DNA of 64,000 nt from Larix kaempferi. Lineage: Eukaryota; Streptophyta; Pinopsida; Pinales; Pinaceae. Within the stretch, counting starts at the first letter, position 1, and each line of letters begins with the position of its first letter. Made by a program: the position numbers and the translations under genes. The stretch is from assembly GCA_027924585.1 (NCBI GenBank), contig BSBM01001436.1, positions 124,001 to 188,000 on the forward strand, given 5' to 3'. Positions 11,552 through 22,974 of this stretch are shown piece after piece. The notes beneath the pieces were generated by a model. The model was given only the letters and a program-made list of their open reading frames with translations. It ran no database searches and had not been told where the DNA came from.

Positions 11552-14223
11552 CCGGCTCCGGATCCTTCCAGAGTTTTAGAACCATCAAAGTATAATGTCC
11601 AAAAGGTATCTTTAGATTCAACTAAGTTAGTTTCTTTGTGATCTACGTCAGTAACTAAATTGACTATGTTACAATCAACATCAGCAGTCCGAGAGAAATG
11701 AAGGAGATCGGACTGTTTACCTGATTCATGGCTAATGGCTTCGGATTGATAATTACCCGGATCCATTTCTAAGAAATAATTCCCCAGAACCAAGGATGAG
11801 AAAGCTACAGCTTCATTCTTTTCTTCTAACTGGGTTACGTTTTGTTTCATATGAGGTTCCCTAAGAACCTTAATCTGATTCTGTCTGTTTTGATAAGGCA
11901 GCCATAGGTGGGACCAATCAGTAGCAAAGTAGCCATTCAGCTTGGTAGACCAATCCCTACTTAAAATCAGCCCATAGGCTTCAGGAATATCGACCACCAT
12001 TATGTCAATGAATTGATAGACTCTAGGATCAGCTGATAATCTAATGAGAACGTCTTTCATCTCCCCAGTTACTTTAACAGCAGTCCTATCTAATTGGATA
12101 ATTTGAGCTGGAGATGGGACCGGCTGCCCGTTAATCTTTTTACAAATTGATAGTGGCATAACGTTTGAGGATGCTCCAGAATCTACCAAACAGTTGTGAA
12201 CATTGTGATTAAAAATTTCAAAATTCAATAGGAAAGGCAATGTTTGAGATTTGGATTTCCCTCCGATGCTAGCCTCATTAATTTCGGGATTGTTTTGAGA
12301 ATCCGTTAATGTAGTGCTGGTTTTTGGTTGTAGAACATGCAGGAGTTTGTCTCGTTGATGGGGCAAGCTACACATGTCGAAAATTGACACATTCGCTTTG
12401 ACTTTCTTGATATTTTCGATAATATCGTATCCTATGTCAGGTTCGTTCCCAATTCGAGTTGGCTGATCTGTTTTGCTTGTTGTGACCTTAGGTGGCTGAA
12501 CTATGGTGTCAGCGCTTGGCTGCTTGGTCGCTGTTTGGATGACTTTCGGCTGTGGTGGGATAATTGTTATGTGCCTCCTAGGCGGTTCTTTTGAAACCTT
12601 AGGCTTATGAGGAGCTGTGCTTGGCACGGGATCGGCAATTGGGCCTTTGCTGCGAGTAGCAACGTTTACGGTTGAGGGAGAACTATCTATGGGATCCTCT
12701 CCTGCTAATTCAGTCATAGGTACCCAATCCCATAGCACCATAGTAATGTCCGGGGTTGGTTCCTCTAACTCAGGGTTCAATTCCTCTGGAGCATCATCTT
12801 GGTCTGGGATCTGAGAATCTAGCATTTGGTTCATGACTAAGCTCATGGAATTAATCCATTGCGGGCAGCTCTTTTCCGAATGTGGTTCTTGATGAAAAGT
12901 GCAGAAATTTTCCATGCCGATTTCATTCAAGTTTAAAACAGGGGCAGTGTTCATTGGTGGATGAGTTTGGTCCCCGTCTTCCCTTCTTTTATAAAATGGC
13001 TTGAAAGGTTTCCTAGATGTGCTAGCGGCCTTGTCTTTCTCGAGATCTACGATTTTGTTAGATAATTTCTGCATCATCTTGACTACATTTTCCATGTCCG
13101 TAGATGGCTCTTCTTTGCCTCTAGTGAGCAACAAAGGTTTTTTGCTAGCTGCTGGTTTTGGTTCTACATCTAAGGCATGTTTAGCAATGCTATCAGCTTC
13201 TTCTTCTACCTTTCTAGCTTCCTCAAAGTTTTCTATCAAGGTAGTTTTCTTGGATCGTTTTACGAACATTGCTATTGGTCCTTCAAGAGCTGTGGTGTAG
13301 TATTCAATCAGGGATTCCTCCGCTGGTTTATTAGCTTCACTAAAGTTATTTAACAGCGTTGTGAATCTTTGATTGAAATCTTGAACCTTTTCTTTCTTTT
13401 CCATTCTCATGGATAAGAGTTCTTTCATAAGCGTTGCTATGGTCTTTTGGTTTCCATATTTCTTTAAGAAACAATTTTCGAACTCATCCCAACTAGAGAT
13501 TGAGCTGGGTTGTAGGCTAAAGTACCAGGATGATACTTTTGGCTCGAATGTATATGGAAACAGTCTGCAAACTACGTCTTCATGTTGAACGTTCAAAAGG
13601 TTCAGAGCTAAATAGAAATTCTTGAGATGGTCTTCTGCCGAAATGGCTTTCCCTGGATCGAACTTAGGTAAGACCTTTTCCGGATTCTTTGGAAGATTAT
13701 GGAATGGTCCAGCTAGGTTCAGCGCCCCCCTTTCTCTCCAAGCAGGTATAGCCATGTTTAGATGTGGAGACCCTGGTGGAGAATTGTATGGTGAATTCTG
13801 AGGAGTACTCTTTGGAGTATTTGGTTCTTCAAGGTTTTCTTGGTCTGAAATTTTTTCTGAGTTTTCGAGATCTGCCTTGTTAAGAGTGTCTGAAATTTCT
13901 TCCAAAGTCAAATTCACAAGTTCCTCAAAACTTTGAACAAGAATTGAATCCCGGGTATATTGTGGTTCTTTTCTAGGGGTAGTTTTCTTAGGGAGGAAAT
14001 TGACAACGTTTAAACCACCTAGTTGCCTAACATAGGATCTTGTATGCCTTCTCAAATCCTCTATTTCTGTAAAAGGGACAGCGTATAAAGCTTCTTGAGG
14101 CTCAGGATCAGAAATGAGGCATCCTTGATTTGATAATTCAAGATCTGGGCTGTTTGAAATGCTTTCTTTAAGCGGGTTTTCAGTGTCATCTATGGTAGTG
14201 GAAGATTTTCCCCTATCAGCCAT
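11500..14223 (-). CDS. gag: G1 Gag-protease polyprotein
   Basis: 907-aa open frame starting at ATG 14223, 33 bp inside the 5' LTR. A Gag core (about residues 165-360: VCRLFPYTFEPK, WDEFENCFLKKYG, VQDFNQRF) is followed by an atypical zinc finger of C-H-H-C type starting at Cys441 (FCTFHQEPHSEKSC), as in Tat-like elements. The retropepsin is at residue 681 (VDSGASSNVMP). The last 40 residues (LYFDGSKTLEGSGAGCV, Asp880) are the first strand of an RNase H that continues in the pol frame. The stop at 11500 follows a run of six T's (element strand), so the frame break inside the RNase H looks like a homopolymer indel. Otherwise the frame is undamaged. Confidence 0.92.
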   Translation of the reverse strand: MADRGKSSTTIDDTENPLKESISNSPDLELSNQGCLISDPEPQEALYAVPFTEIEDLRRHTRSYVRQLGGLNVVNFLPKKTTPRKEPQYTRDSILVQSFEELVNLTLEEISDTLNKADLENSEKISDQENLEEPNTPKSTPQNSPYNSPPGSPHLNMAIPAWRERGALNLAGPFHNLPKNPEKVLPKFDPGKAISAEDHLKNFYLALNLLNVQHEDVVCRLFPYTFEPKVSSWYFSLQPSSISSWDEFENCFLKKYGNQKTIATLMKELLSMRMEKKEKVQDFNQRFTTLLNNFSEANKPAEESLIEYYTTALEGPIAMFVKRSKKTTLIENFEEARKVEEEADSIAKHALDVEPKPAASKKPLLLTRGKEEPSTDMENVVKMMQKLSNKIVDLEKDKAASTSRKPFKPFYKRREDGDQTHPPMNTAPVLNLNEIGMENFCTFHQEPHSEKSCPQWINSMSLVMNQMLDSQIPDQDDAPEELNPELEEPTPDITMVLWDWVPMTELAGEDPIDSSPSTVNVATRSKGPIADPVPSTAPHKPKVSKEPPRRHITIIPPQPKVIQTATKQPSADTIVQPPKVTTSKTDQPTRIGNEPDIGYDIIENIKKVKANVSIFDMCSLPHQRDKLLHVLQPKTSTTLTDSQNNPEINEASIGGKSKSQTLPFLLNFEIFNHNVHNCLVDSGASSNVMPLSICKKINGQPVPSPAQIIQLDRTAVKVTGEMKDVLIRLSADPRVYQFIDIMVVDIPEAYGLILSRDWSTKLNGYFATDWSHLWLPYQNRQNQIKVLREPHMKQNVTQLEEKNEAVAFSSLVLGNYFLEMDPGNYQSEAISHESGKQSDLLHFSRTADVDCNIVNLVTDVDHKETNLVESKDTFWTLYFDGSKTLEGSGAGCVLMDPKETKIFCLVD

Positions 14224-14233
14224 GCACTTTCAG

Positions 14234-14251
14234 GCCCTCCTTCTAGCGCCA
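14234..14251 (-). other. G1 primer-binding site
   Basis: Element strand reads TGGCGCTAGAAGGAGGGC, 5 bp inside the 5' LTR and just before the Gag ATG. The TGGCGC start and position are typical of non-chromovirus Gypsy primer sites. I do not assign the tRNA. Confidence 0.75.
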
Positions 14252-15412
14252 AAAACTGTTGATGCCTCGGATATCGTAGCGTCAATCAGAAAGGGATTCT
14301 CCCCAATAGATGATCCCAATTAGATTATCTCTCATTTGGTGTAGGGAATCCGTCCGGTTAGCGGTTCCAGCAATCGTGGGTTTGGAGTTTAATTCCGATT
14401 ATACCGGTTACGGCCTGATCCACCTTTCTTTTGGATTTTTTATGTTTTAAATGAGATGCAAGTGCCTAGTTTATATCTGATCTAAATGCAAAACTAAACA
14501 GATCTAAGCCTAAAGTGAAGTAAATCTACCTATCCTTGCAGGGCACACATTAACAGGATGAGCAATGAGCTGTAACAAATAACATAAAGGAAGAACAAAC
14601 AGCCATCGATTCTTATAGGTAAAGCTACAGCAAGATAAGAGATCTTTAGAAGATAACTTATAATTTAATGTAAAACGCATCTATTGCTCATGAAACAGAG
14701 AAGCAAAATTGTTTAATCTAGATGCAGATTGAAAGAGCAGATCTAAATCTAATAAAGAAACAAAATAAAACTAATTATCCCTACAAGGAGCACATTTAAA
14801 GGATGAACAATGAGCTGTAACAGACATCTTAAAGAAGGAATGGATAGCCATTAAATCAGAAAGAGAAAGCTACATCCATGATAAAGATATCAGAAGATAG
14901 CTTCTGATTTAATATAAACGCATTCATTGCTCATGAAATGGAGAAATCGTTTGCACAGGAAGGAGCAAAAATCATTAATACCAAGAAATAATTCAGATAG
15001 TAGGAATGATCTCACATTATAGTACGGAAGTCATTAGAGTAGTCCAACATAAATCCATCCATCATTCTTATGCAAAACGTCCATCTCCAGGCTTTTATTA
15101 GAAAATTCGATTTTACAGAACCGATACAAGATAGCTCGTACAGGCTTACAAAATTCCTTCCCTGCAAAAAGTCCTCTCTAATCTTTCCTAACTTCTATCT
15201 ATAGTTACAAATCTGCCCTTTGGGCTGCCACCTAGCATCTTCCACCTATCATCTACAGAAATTTCTCTCCTATAATAGACAAAATTGTGATTCTCTTTCT
15301 TTTACAAAATATTTAACAAAAGAGAATGGACAGCTGTCCCATAGCTCACGCTTTATGCATTTTAGAGTTCAACAAAATACATATAGCAGAAATAATGTCT
15401 AATATCATGTTG

Positions 15413-16629
15413 TCACTCTTGTGCGTGAGCTTCAGCTGGGGAAGGATCGCCCAAGTCAATTGAAGCTGCTGCTGCTGCTTGGGAAGAGACATTCAAACCA
15501 ATAGTTGCTGCTGCTTCCGCTTGGGAAGAAGGGATTGAGCTGGCTGGAGTTTCTGGAATGGCTGCCGGGAGAGAAGATTCTATATTTGCTGATGCTCCTG
15601 CTACTGCTGCAGCCTTCTTCTCCTCCTCTGCTATGTAGCTATACCATATGCCCGTGTCCCTTATGACTATGTTTGCTGCAGCAGGAAACAAGATTTTCCG
15701 AGAAGTCACATTTTTCCCGAGTTCTGCTCCAATGCTTTGAACTTCTGCTACTGCAGCTTGATGCACTTCCTTGAGCAAATGATCGTGGACTGATGACATT
15801 CCAACATAATGTTGTAAGTCATCAATTTCTAGGACATCAATTTTCTTCACGTATTCGGTTTGAATGCCCAGCTCTTCCTTTAGCTCAGTCGAGCGCTGTT
15901 CTGAATCCAGGAAGTCATCGAGGGATTGTGGGAAATTCAGCTTGCACCCATCATGCACTCCCTTGATTCTTTGATACAGACCGTCGATCCTATCCCTTGT
16001 TCTTTGCACACTGGATATCAGCTTACTGGCACAGTTCCTGCCGAACTCCAAAAGGGCTATGTCCTCATTAAAACCGTCCACAGATTTAAATGGGAGATGC
16101 GTGGGGAAACCCCCTTTTCCTTCTCTCCATGCCATCTGACTCATGATTTTTGCTTGACACGGGTATTCTTAGCTTTGAGCCTATGGGCCTTCGCATTAAT
16201 TTCTTTTAACCTGACCACCATGGCCTTGAGCTTGCAAACCTCATCAGTGATTAGCTCCTGAGTTTCATGCATCTACTTCAGGATGCTGCAGGACAGCTCA
16301 TGGAAGGGAGATATGTCCATCGTTCTGCTCTGGCTTGCTCTAACTGCTCAGCTAATGTCCGCTTGTTTGCTTCTAGCTGGGATGCTTTATCTTCCGCTCT
16401 ATTCTTCTCTGCCTCCACAATCATCATTTGGAGTGACAGTTGGTCCTTTTCCTCTTCCAACTGGTTGTACTTGTTTGATAGCTCTTAATGCTCGACATAC
16501 AGACAATTGTACTTGTTCACCACCAGATCCCTCTGGGCTTGCTCATTAGCCACAGTCTGTTGCAGCGTATGAGCTCTCTTCTTTGTCAATACATTATCTC
16601 TGACTATCACACCAACATTGTCCAGTGAT
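15413..16629 (-). pseudogene. LTR-borne ORF, right copy, C-terminal part
   Basis: Continuation of the frame that starts at 22974, separated from it by G2. Contains the second coiled coil (EEEKDQLSLQMMIVEAEKN), the C-terminal domain and the Ala/Ser tail ending AEAHAQE. Damage: stops at 16485-16487 (AAA to TAA) and 16278-16280 (CAG to TAG), and a 1-bp deletion near 16156 relative to the left LTR. After that deletion the last 243 codons are open. The sites that are stops in the left copy at 2449 and 1849 are CAG and TCA here. Confidence 0.8.
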
Positions 16630-16634
16630 GCTTT
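16630..16634. repeat. Target site duplication GCTTT, left side of G2
   Basis: GCTTT precedes the G2 LTR and recurs at 20894-20898. The left giant LTR shows the empty site (GATGCTTTTGCCGTTGC near 2945). Confidence 0.95.
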
Positions 16635-17019
16635 TGTGATGTACCTGCAATAATTAATTAATGCAAATACACGAGATATCAGAAATAATAGAACAGAATC
16701 GCTTTTATATTGATCACGGGCCACTTCGAGGGGGCAACCTCCTTTGAGCAAGCTCAATACAATTAACTTCATGGTGCCTTCAATGACCTCAACATACACT
16801 TATATACTAAGTCTATGCCCAATACCATGAGTCAAAACCATGGGACATATAATACTACGGGACGACTTACAAAGCATATGCGTCCAATACTATGGGTCAA
16901 TACTATGGGCTAATATAAACTACGGATCGACAAATACTACAGGATGACTTACAGAGCATAGGCGTCCAACAACAATATACTAACATAGTAAAGAGAAGGG
17001 TTTACATAGGTTCCTAACA
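16635..17019 (-). repeat. G2 3' LTR
   Basis: 385 bp, direct repeat of 20509-20893. It contains short internal reiterations of ACTATGGG/ACTACGGG and ends TTCCTAACA next to the polypurine tract complement CCCCTCTCCCTT at 17021. Confidence 0.95.
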
Positions 17020-17129
17020 TCCCCTCTCCCTTAGAAAAAGCTTTGTCCTCAAAGCTTTGGTTGTCTAAATTGCTGCAGAAGCTGAAGGAGTGGTTCCCCG
17101 GTAGCATCCTCGGGTTGCATTTCAGGCCA

Positions 17130-17960
17130 CTAACGCCTTTGGAGTGTCAAGGAGGATTGCTTGGAAGGCTGTAGATGAAGAAGAACCCTGTCAGCTGCAT
17201 GGAAAATGCGCTCAGAACGGTGCTGATCGGCTTGTTGATTCAGGCGAATTCTGGCCATGTGAAGATTGTCCTGCAGAATGAGAAGAATCTAATTGCGGTT
17301 TCGAAGAACCGAGTCAATTGCCTAAACTAGGGAGCTGCCAAGGGTGTATGGAAGAAGAACTGGCGGTGTTTGTCCATAGACCGCTTCATATGGTGTCCTG
17401 TGAGATGTGGTATTGTACCACCAGAGTGCTGCTAGGAAATCCATAGAAATAGTTGGCCAAAGTTGTTTAGGGATGGGCAAGGGTTTGAGCAATCCTGAAA
17501 GGAGTGTCGTTTCACCCTTGTTGACTTGGAAAGTATCATCGTCAGCCACCATCTGTTGAATTGTCATTTTTAGTCCCTGCCAAAAGAAGTTACATTGTTC
17601 TTGGTCATACCTGTTGCAGAACCCAGAGTGCCCTGTTGATGAAGAAGCATGGAGTTCATAGAAGAGAGAGCCTTGTTGAACATATTGCACCCAATTTGGA
17701 ACAAGCAGAGAAAGAGTTGTAAGAGAAACTGGGTCATCAATTGTGCAAGAAGGAGCATCTTCCACCATATTGTCCTTACCCTTCTTGTATGTGATCACAT
17801 AGGGATAACCCATGAGTTGGATAACCCATTTCAGGTGTGTTGGGGAGGAGACCCATTGTTCCAGAAAATTTTCCAGACTTGGGAGATCAGTCTTGGTGCA
17901 GAAATAATTCCCTAATAGGTATGGCTGCCACTTTTGTACTGCATGCAAAATAGCCATCAT
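17130..17960 (-). pseudogene. G2 RNase H and integrase remnants
   Basis: The frame opens within Gypsy RNase H (MMAILHAVQKWQPYLLG, VITYKKGKDNMVEDAPS) and passes into the integrase zinc-finger region (CNFFWQG) and the PTISMDF entry to the core. It then jumps straight to the post-core ALWWYNTTSHRTPYEAVYG. The whole D,D,E core is therefore deleted. A TAG at 17322-17324 and a second TAG in the next 40 bases interrupt the integrase C-terminus, which is still recognisable to about 17130 (QDNLHMARIR, ADQHRSERIF). The pattern is chromovirus-like. Confidence 0.85.
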
Positions 17961-17966
17961 TTCCTG

Positions 17967-19532
17967 CTAAGAGGTAGATGTGGCTAAATTCTTACCGGAA
18001 AGGTCTCGTGAAGGTAGCAAGCGCATTGGTTCAGCAAAGATACCTGCATATCTATCCAAGGAAGTAGTGGAGACTGTTGATGGGTGCATCTGAATGGAAT
18101 TGAGCTGAGCGATGACACCATGTGAATTCTTCTTAAGGATTTTTTCCAGGCGATGTGAACTGATGATGCAGAGAGACCCTGGTTGTAAGCCCATAAATTT
18201 GTGTTGTGCTCCATTGACTTTAAATTGCATCCAAAGTTCAGCAAAATCCCATAAGATGGGGCCAAGTGTGCGTAACCATTGAACGCCCAAAACCACATCA
18301 CATCCTCCTAAGGGCAAGGAAAACATGTCAGAGCGTAGGTTATAATCTTCCATAGAGATACGCACATTGTGACACTTCCCCTTGCAAGGTAAGGTGCCCC
18401 CATTGGCAACCATGAATTCAAAGTTGGAGCAAGGATGGACAAAACAATCAGCCTGTTTGGCAATCCGAGGGTCAATGAAGTTATGAGTGCTACTAGAATC
18501 AATGAGTATTGTAAGAGGGAGCTTCTTGAAGTATCCCCTGACCCGCATTGTTTGTGGGGTGGTGACACCGGTTACAGCATGGAGAGAGATCTCGGGTGGG
18601 TCGTCCTGAGATGGGGTGTCAACAGGCGGGTGTTGAATGTCGACCTGATCATCTACTGTATCTGTAGCTTCTTCACCAAGTTCTAAGGTGGGCGGAGAAT
18701 CCACATCCAAGAGATAGAGATTTTGTTGAACACATCTATGTCCCCGAGTGAATTTCTCATCACAATTATAGCAAAGCCCTTTTTCTCGGCGTGCCTGCAT
18801 TTCTATTTCAGACAAATGCTTGATAGGAGTTGGTTGAGGAGCAGGCGTGATGGGAGGTCATTGGGAACCCATATTTCTGAAGGGAACAAAGGTGGGTTTG
18901 GAGCGTTGTTGGGCTGCAATCTTGTCTTCTGCCAACTTAGCCAACCCTAGTGCTTCCATCATTGTGTTGGGACAGAACATTTTGACCTCAGAGCGAATTT
19001 CATCCTTGAGACCACTTATAAAACAACTCCTGTAGAATTCATCAGAAAATCCTTCTGTGTGGTTGGCCAATTTCTCAAATTCTGTCTGATACTCTCTCAC
19101 TGTACCAATTTGGTGAAGTTTAGTGAGTGCTCCTGTGAAATCATCAAAAGAACTAGCGCCAAATCGTGGCAAAATGAGTTGGAAAAAATCTGTCCAGTTT
19201 GGCTCGGGATGAGCTTTGATGTACCAACGGTACCATTGAAGGGCTTCCTGTTCCAAATGAAAGGATGCAAGTGGAACTTTCTGGACATCAAAAGTATTAT
19301 GCAGACTGAAATATTGGTCTGCTCGGTATATCCATCCAGTCGGATCAGTACCATTGAAGCCAGGAAAATCAAGCTTCGGCCCACGAAAATTGTTGGAAGA
19401 AGAGAACCCTGTGGCTGCAAAAGATTCTGGCTGTCAGTTATTGTTCATGGCTGAATGCTGAAGATGGAGGCTGAGAAATTTTTCATCCAGATCTTGGAGT
19501 TTGGTTTGGATGGCTGCAAGTGCTTCCTCCAT
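17967..19532 (-). pseudogene. gag: G2 Gag-protease with N-terminal scrap of RT
   Basis: A single frame from ATG at 19530-19532, broken by TGA at 19434-19436 and TGA at 18858-18860, and ending at 17967. Gag core: FNGTDPTGWIYRADQYF, LEQEALQWYRW, LPRFG. Zinc knuckle: CYNCDEKFTRGHRC. Protease motif: LIDSSSTHNFID, where the usual D-S-G is D-S-S. The frame ends just after RYAGIFAEPMRLLPSRD, the conserved lead-in to RT, and RNase H begins 7 bp later. The RT core was removed by a clean internal deletion. Confidence 0.88.
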
Positions 19533-20494
19533 GGTGTTTGCTCCTGCACGGGTGACAACCATAACCAGGTGTTTTTTTTTTTTTTTTTTTTTTTTCAAAC
19601 AGGAGCGGCTACGGCTTGGATTTTTTTTTATTTTTTTTTAGACTGGAGCGGCTACGGCTTGGAAGGAATCTGGAACAACACCGAACGGCTGGATCTAGAA
19701 CGGCTTGCAAAATGGATCTGAAACGGCACAGCAGTGATCAACAATAATTCAGCTGAAAGTAGATATGGACCCCAGGTATGTGTGGCTTCCTAACAGTTCA
19801 GCGTTTTCACTCGGCCATCAATGCTGTCTGACGGCTTGCGTATTGGGGCAGTACCCCTCACTCCACGGCTCAAGTAAAACTGATAACCGCTTTGCCACAA
19901 ACGACAGCTCTTGGTTTACCTCACGGGTGGGAACTAGTCAATCAGGTAGGGGTCGTTGCCCTTTTCGCTTGGCAGGTCCTCTCAATGGCCAGCTACTTCG
20001 GGGTTCCTATGGTACTCCTCACAATGAGTTTTAGGGCTTATTCCCAAATACTTCCCACAGTTAAGCGGATAGGGATTATTCCCAGATCCGAACCTGCAAC
20101 AGAAAAAATTTGGGCAGAAATTCCACCCAATGTTCAAAAACCGGATCTATATTGCTCAGAATCGCTAGTATAGCATGTTTCCGGAACTGGAACAACCACT
20201 CTGCTTCTACCCATGAAAGCGGAATAGAAATATGGGCACTCGGTCAAAAGATTTTCTCGCCGCAATTTCCGCGGCCATCACCGAAATTCTGAAAGATTGC
20301 TGATTTTAAATCCGTGATATCTCCACTTTTAGAACTCCAAATGAGATGATTGTTTTTTTTAAACTGCGTATTTTTGAAAGAGGAATTCAGATATGCAATC
20401 AGTTTCTTCTGATTTTGTGCAGAAAGTTTCAGAAATTGATCTGAAAGTCGCCTCCCCCCCAAAAAAAAAATTTCCCACTTGTGCCAAGGAAAGT
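19533..20494 (-). other. G2 5' leader with T-rich simple repeats
   Basis: Noncoding leader between primer site and Gag. On the plus strand it has a long T-run (about 19571-19595) followed by two copies of GGAGCGGCTACGGCTTGGA (about 19602 and 19646) separated by another T-rich stretch, a local duplication. No gene seen. Confidence 0.7.
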
Positions 20495-20506
20495 GCTCTG
20501 ATACCA
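20495..20506 (-). other. G2 primer-binding site (initiator Met tRNA)
   Basis: Element strand TGGTATCAGAGC, two bases inside the 5' LTR. This is the standard plant initiator-methionine primer site. Confidence 0.95.
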
Positions 20507-20508
20507 GA

Positions 20509-20893
20509 TGTGATGTACCTGCAATAATTAATTAATGCAAATACACGAGATATCAGAAATAATAGAACGGAATCGCTTTTATATTGATCACGGGCCACTT
20601 CGAGGGGGCAACCTCCTTTGAGAAAGCTCCATACAATTAACTTCACGGTGCCTTTAATGACCTCAACATACACTTATATACTAAGTCTATGCCCAATACC
20701 ATGAGTCAAAACCATGGGACATATAATACTACGGGACGACTTACAAAGCATATGCGTCCAATACTATGGGTCAATACTATGGGCTAATATAAACTACGAA
20801 TCGACAAATACTACGGGATGACTTACAAAGCATATGCATCCAACAACAATATACTAACATAGTAAAGAGAAGGGTTTACATAGGTTCCTAACA
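20509..20893 (-). repeat. G2 5' LTR
   Basis: 385-bp direct repeat of 16635-17019, followed by the second GCTTT target duplication. Confidence 0.95.
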
Positions 20894-20898
20894 GCTTT
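20894..20898. repeat. Target site duplication GCTTT, right side of G2
   Basis: Matches 16630-16634. The reading frame of the host LTR resumes here. Confidence 0.95.
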
Positions 20899-22974
20899 TG
20901 CCGTTGCTATAACTGCGGATGCCATAGCAAAGGCATCTTTATCCGTATTCTGCATTATAGTGACCTCTCGGTGGGTAACGATGTCTTCATGGAAGGGACT
21001 TTTGATCCTCTCTTCTGATTTGAGGACCATTGCTTTCCTTTTCTTGTCATAGACAAACTCATTCCACTTGGACACCGTATGCTTTCCCGACGGAGTGTAT
21101 GGGACAATTGGGCGGTCCATAATGTCTATTTCTTCTTCCGCAGGTGGGGTCCGGACTTCCTGAGCTGGGTCTACTCCTTCATTTTGGGTACCAGAGTCGC
21201 CTGCTCGAGATGTGTCTATTTCCATATCTTGGACACCGGATCCACCTGCTTGGGCATCTTCCCCCGCTTTTCGCTCTTCTTCAGCCTTCCTTTCTGCCTC
21301 AGCTTGTTCAGCTTCAGCCTCTTTCTGCTGCTGGGATTCCTCAACTTCTTTCCGCAGGCTTTCATTTTCCGCCTCTTCTTGCATTATTGCCACTTCAGCT
21401 TCCTGTTGTATTCTTGCTGCTTTAGCTTCTTGCTTCCACCTGGCTTCCTCCACCTCCCGCTGCAATCTGGCTTCCTCAGCTTCTTGGAGTAACCTTGCTT
21501 CTTCTCTTAATCTGAGCTCTTCCTGAGCTCGGGCATCCTCAGCTTCTTTCTCCTGCTGCTGGATGATCTTTTGGGCCTTGGTTGAGCTAGAGCTTGCTCC
21601 AGTGCCTTGGCGACAGATCCGCAGCTCAGACATGTTGCTGATGCCTCTGAATGCTTCTTCCTCGGCATCGGGGTAGTGAGAGTATTCGAAGTGAGCATAA
21701 ATCTCCTTACAGTGCTCAGCAACTTTTCCCTTCCTGTCATTCCCGTGGAAGATTACCTCACCAAAGTGGAAGGCTTTCAGCTCTTGGACAAACTCTTCGG
21801 CTGAGGCAACCCCTGAGAACTTGTAAGGACCTATGCAGAAAGGTAGAGGGGGAAAGGAAGCCTTATGCTGTTTGTGGAGCATTGCTCCAATTCCATCCAG
21901 GAAGATTTGTCTTACTGCTTCCTTGAGGACCACATAATCTGTGGCATACTGCGGCAAAATGTATGGGGGCTTAGTTCCCCCAAATATTCTGAGGTAGGTA
22001 CCTTGCTCTGAAAAGTAAAATTCCCCGTAATTCTCAAGGACTTCCAAAGCATTCTCTGACAGGCAGTTGGGTTCCTCCTTGAATATCTTCTCATATAGGG
22101 GCATGATGAACCCCTCACAGATGAGTTTGTAGTTGGGCTTGTAATTCTAAGCCCACAACATCCTGAAAGCGATATAGACCGGGATGGTGGCGTTATCCCA
22201 TGTGCATCCCAATTTGGGGAAGTCCATCTTGGCCAAAATACAATCAATCAGATGTGAGGACATAAAAAATTCTGCCTTCTTCAAGGCTAGACCTTCCCTG
22301 GCGACTACTATCATTGAGGCCAGACTATCTGACAGGATAGTGGCCCAGTCAAACACAGTTCCCTTAAATGCCATGAAGTGGATAATAGGGACCCGCTGAA
22401 TCTTATACACGGTACCATCGGGCATGCCGAAGATTCTGCACAGCATCAAAGCGATCAATCTGAAAGGAGGTCTCGGATTCTGTACGTCATATTCGTCGCT
22501 ACCTTTATTTCTTAGATGCTTGCCCGCGACCAGCAGCTTTTTGGCCATCTCAACGTTGTCCATTTTTCCCAACCATTCATCAGTCAGAGCCTGCTGGGAG
22601 CGGGGAAATTTGTAGGCCGCTGCAAGATATGCGGGTTGAAACGAGGAAATGGCCACTTTCCCGCTGTCATTTATCACTCTTCCTTCAGCATCGGCATGTT
22701 GGAGTATCCATCCGATCACTTCAGCACAGGGGAATAGTTCAGGGCAGGTAGCCGCTCTGGTTATGCCTGAGGCTTTGATATTTAGATAAATTGGCCCCTC
22801 TTCTAACAACATGTCCGGGACATCTTGGTCTCGGATCATTCTGTAGATGTCACCCCATCTGATTTCAGGAGGGACACCAGTGGTGCACCTACTATCCTGG
22901 AGTGAGGTTTTAGTTTTAAGTGGTGCAGGCCTTTTCTCTGTCATCTTAGCCTTCTTCTTCCCACCTTTTGGCAT
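20899..22974 (-). pseudogene. LTR-borne ORF, right copy, N-terminal part
   Basis: Starts at ATG 22974 with the same basic N-terminus as the left copy and encodes the globular N-terminal region and the first coiled coil. One stop, TAG at 22147-22149, replaces the Gln codon that follows LWA in the left copy. After it the frame is open through the coiled coil to the G2 insertion. The two copies are damaged at different sites, so the ancestral frame was intact when G1 inserted or shortly before. What the protein does is unknown. Confidence 0.8.

Larger units (their letters stand above)
16635..20893 (-). mobile_element. G2: small deleted chromovirus-like Gypsy nested in G1 LTR
   Basis: A 4.26-kb element on the minus strand with 385-bp LTRs at 16635-17019 and 20509-20893 (TGTGATGTACC ... 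TTCCTAACA). The primer site is complementary to initiator methionine tRNA (20495-20506). The purine-rich tract next to the 3' LTR reads AAGGGAGAGGGGA on the element strand. The coding part keeps Gag, a zinc knuckle, protease, the first few RT residues, part of RNase H and the integrase ends. The RT core and integrase catalytic core are missing, so it is non-autonomous. By eye the two LTRs differ at about ten sites in 385 bp, similar to the G1 LTR divergence. Confidence 0.95.
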
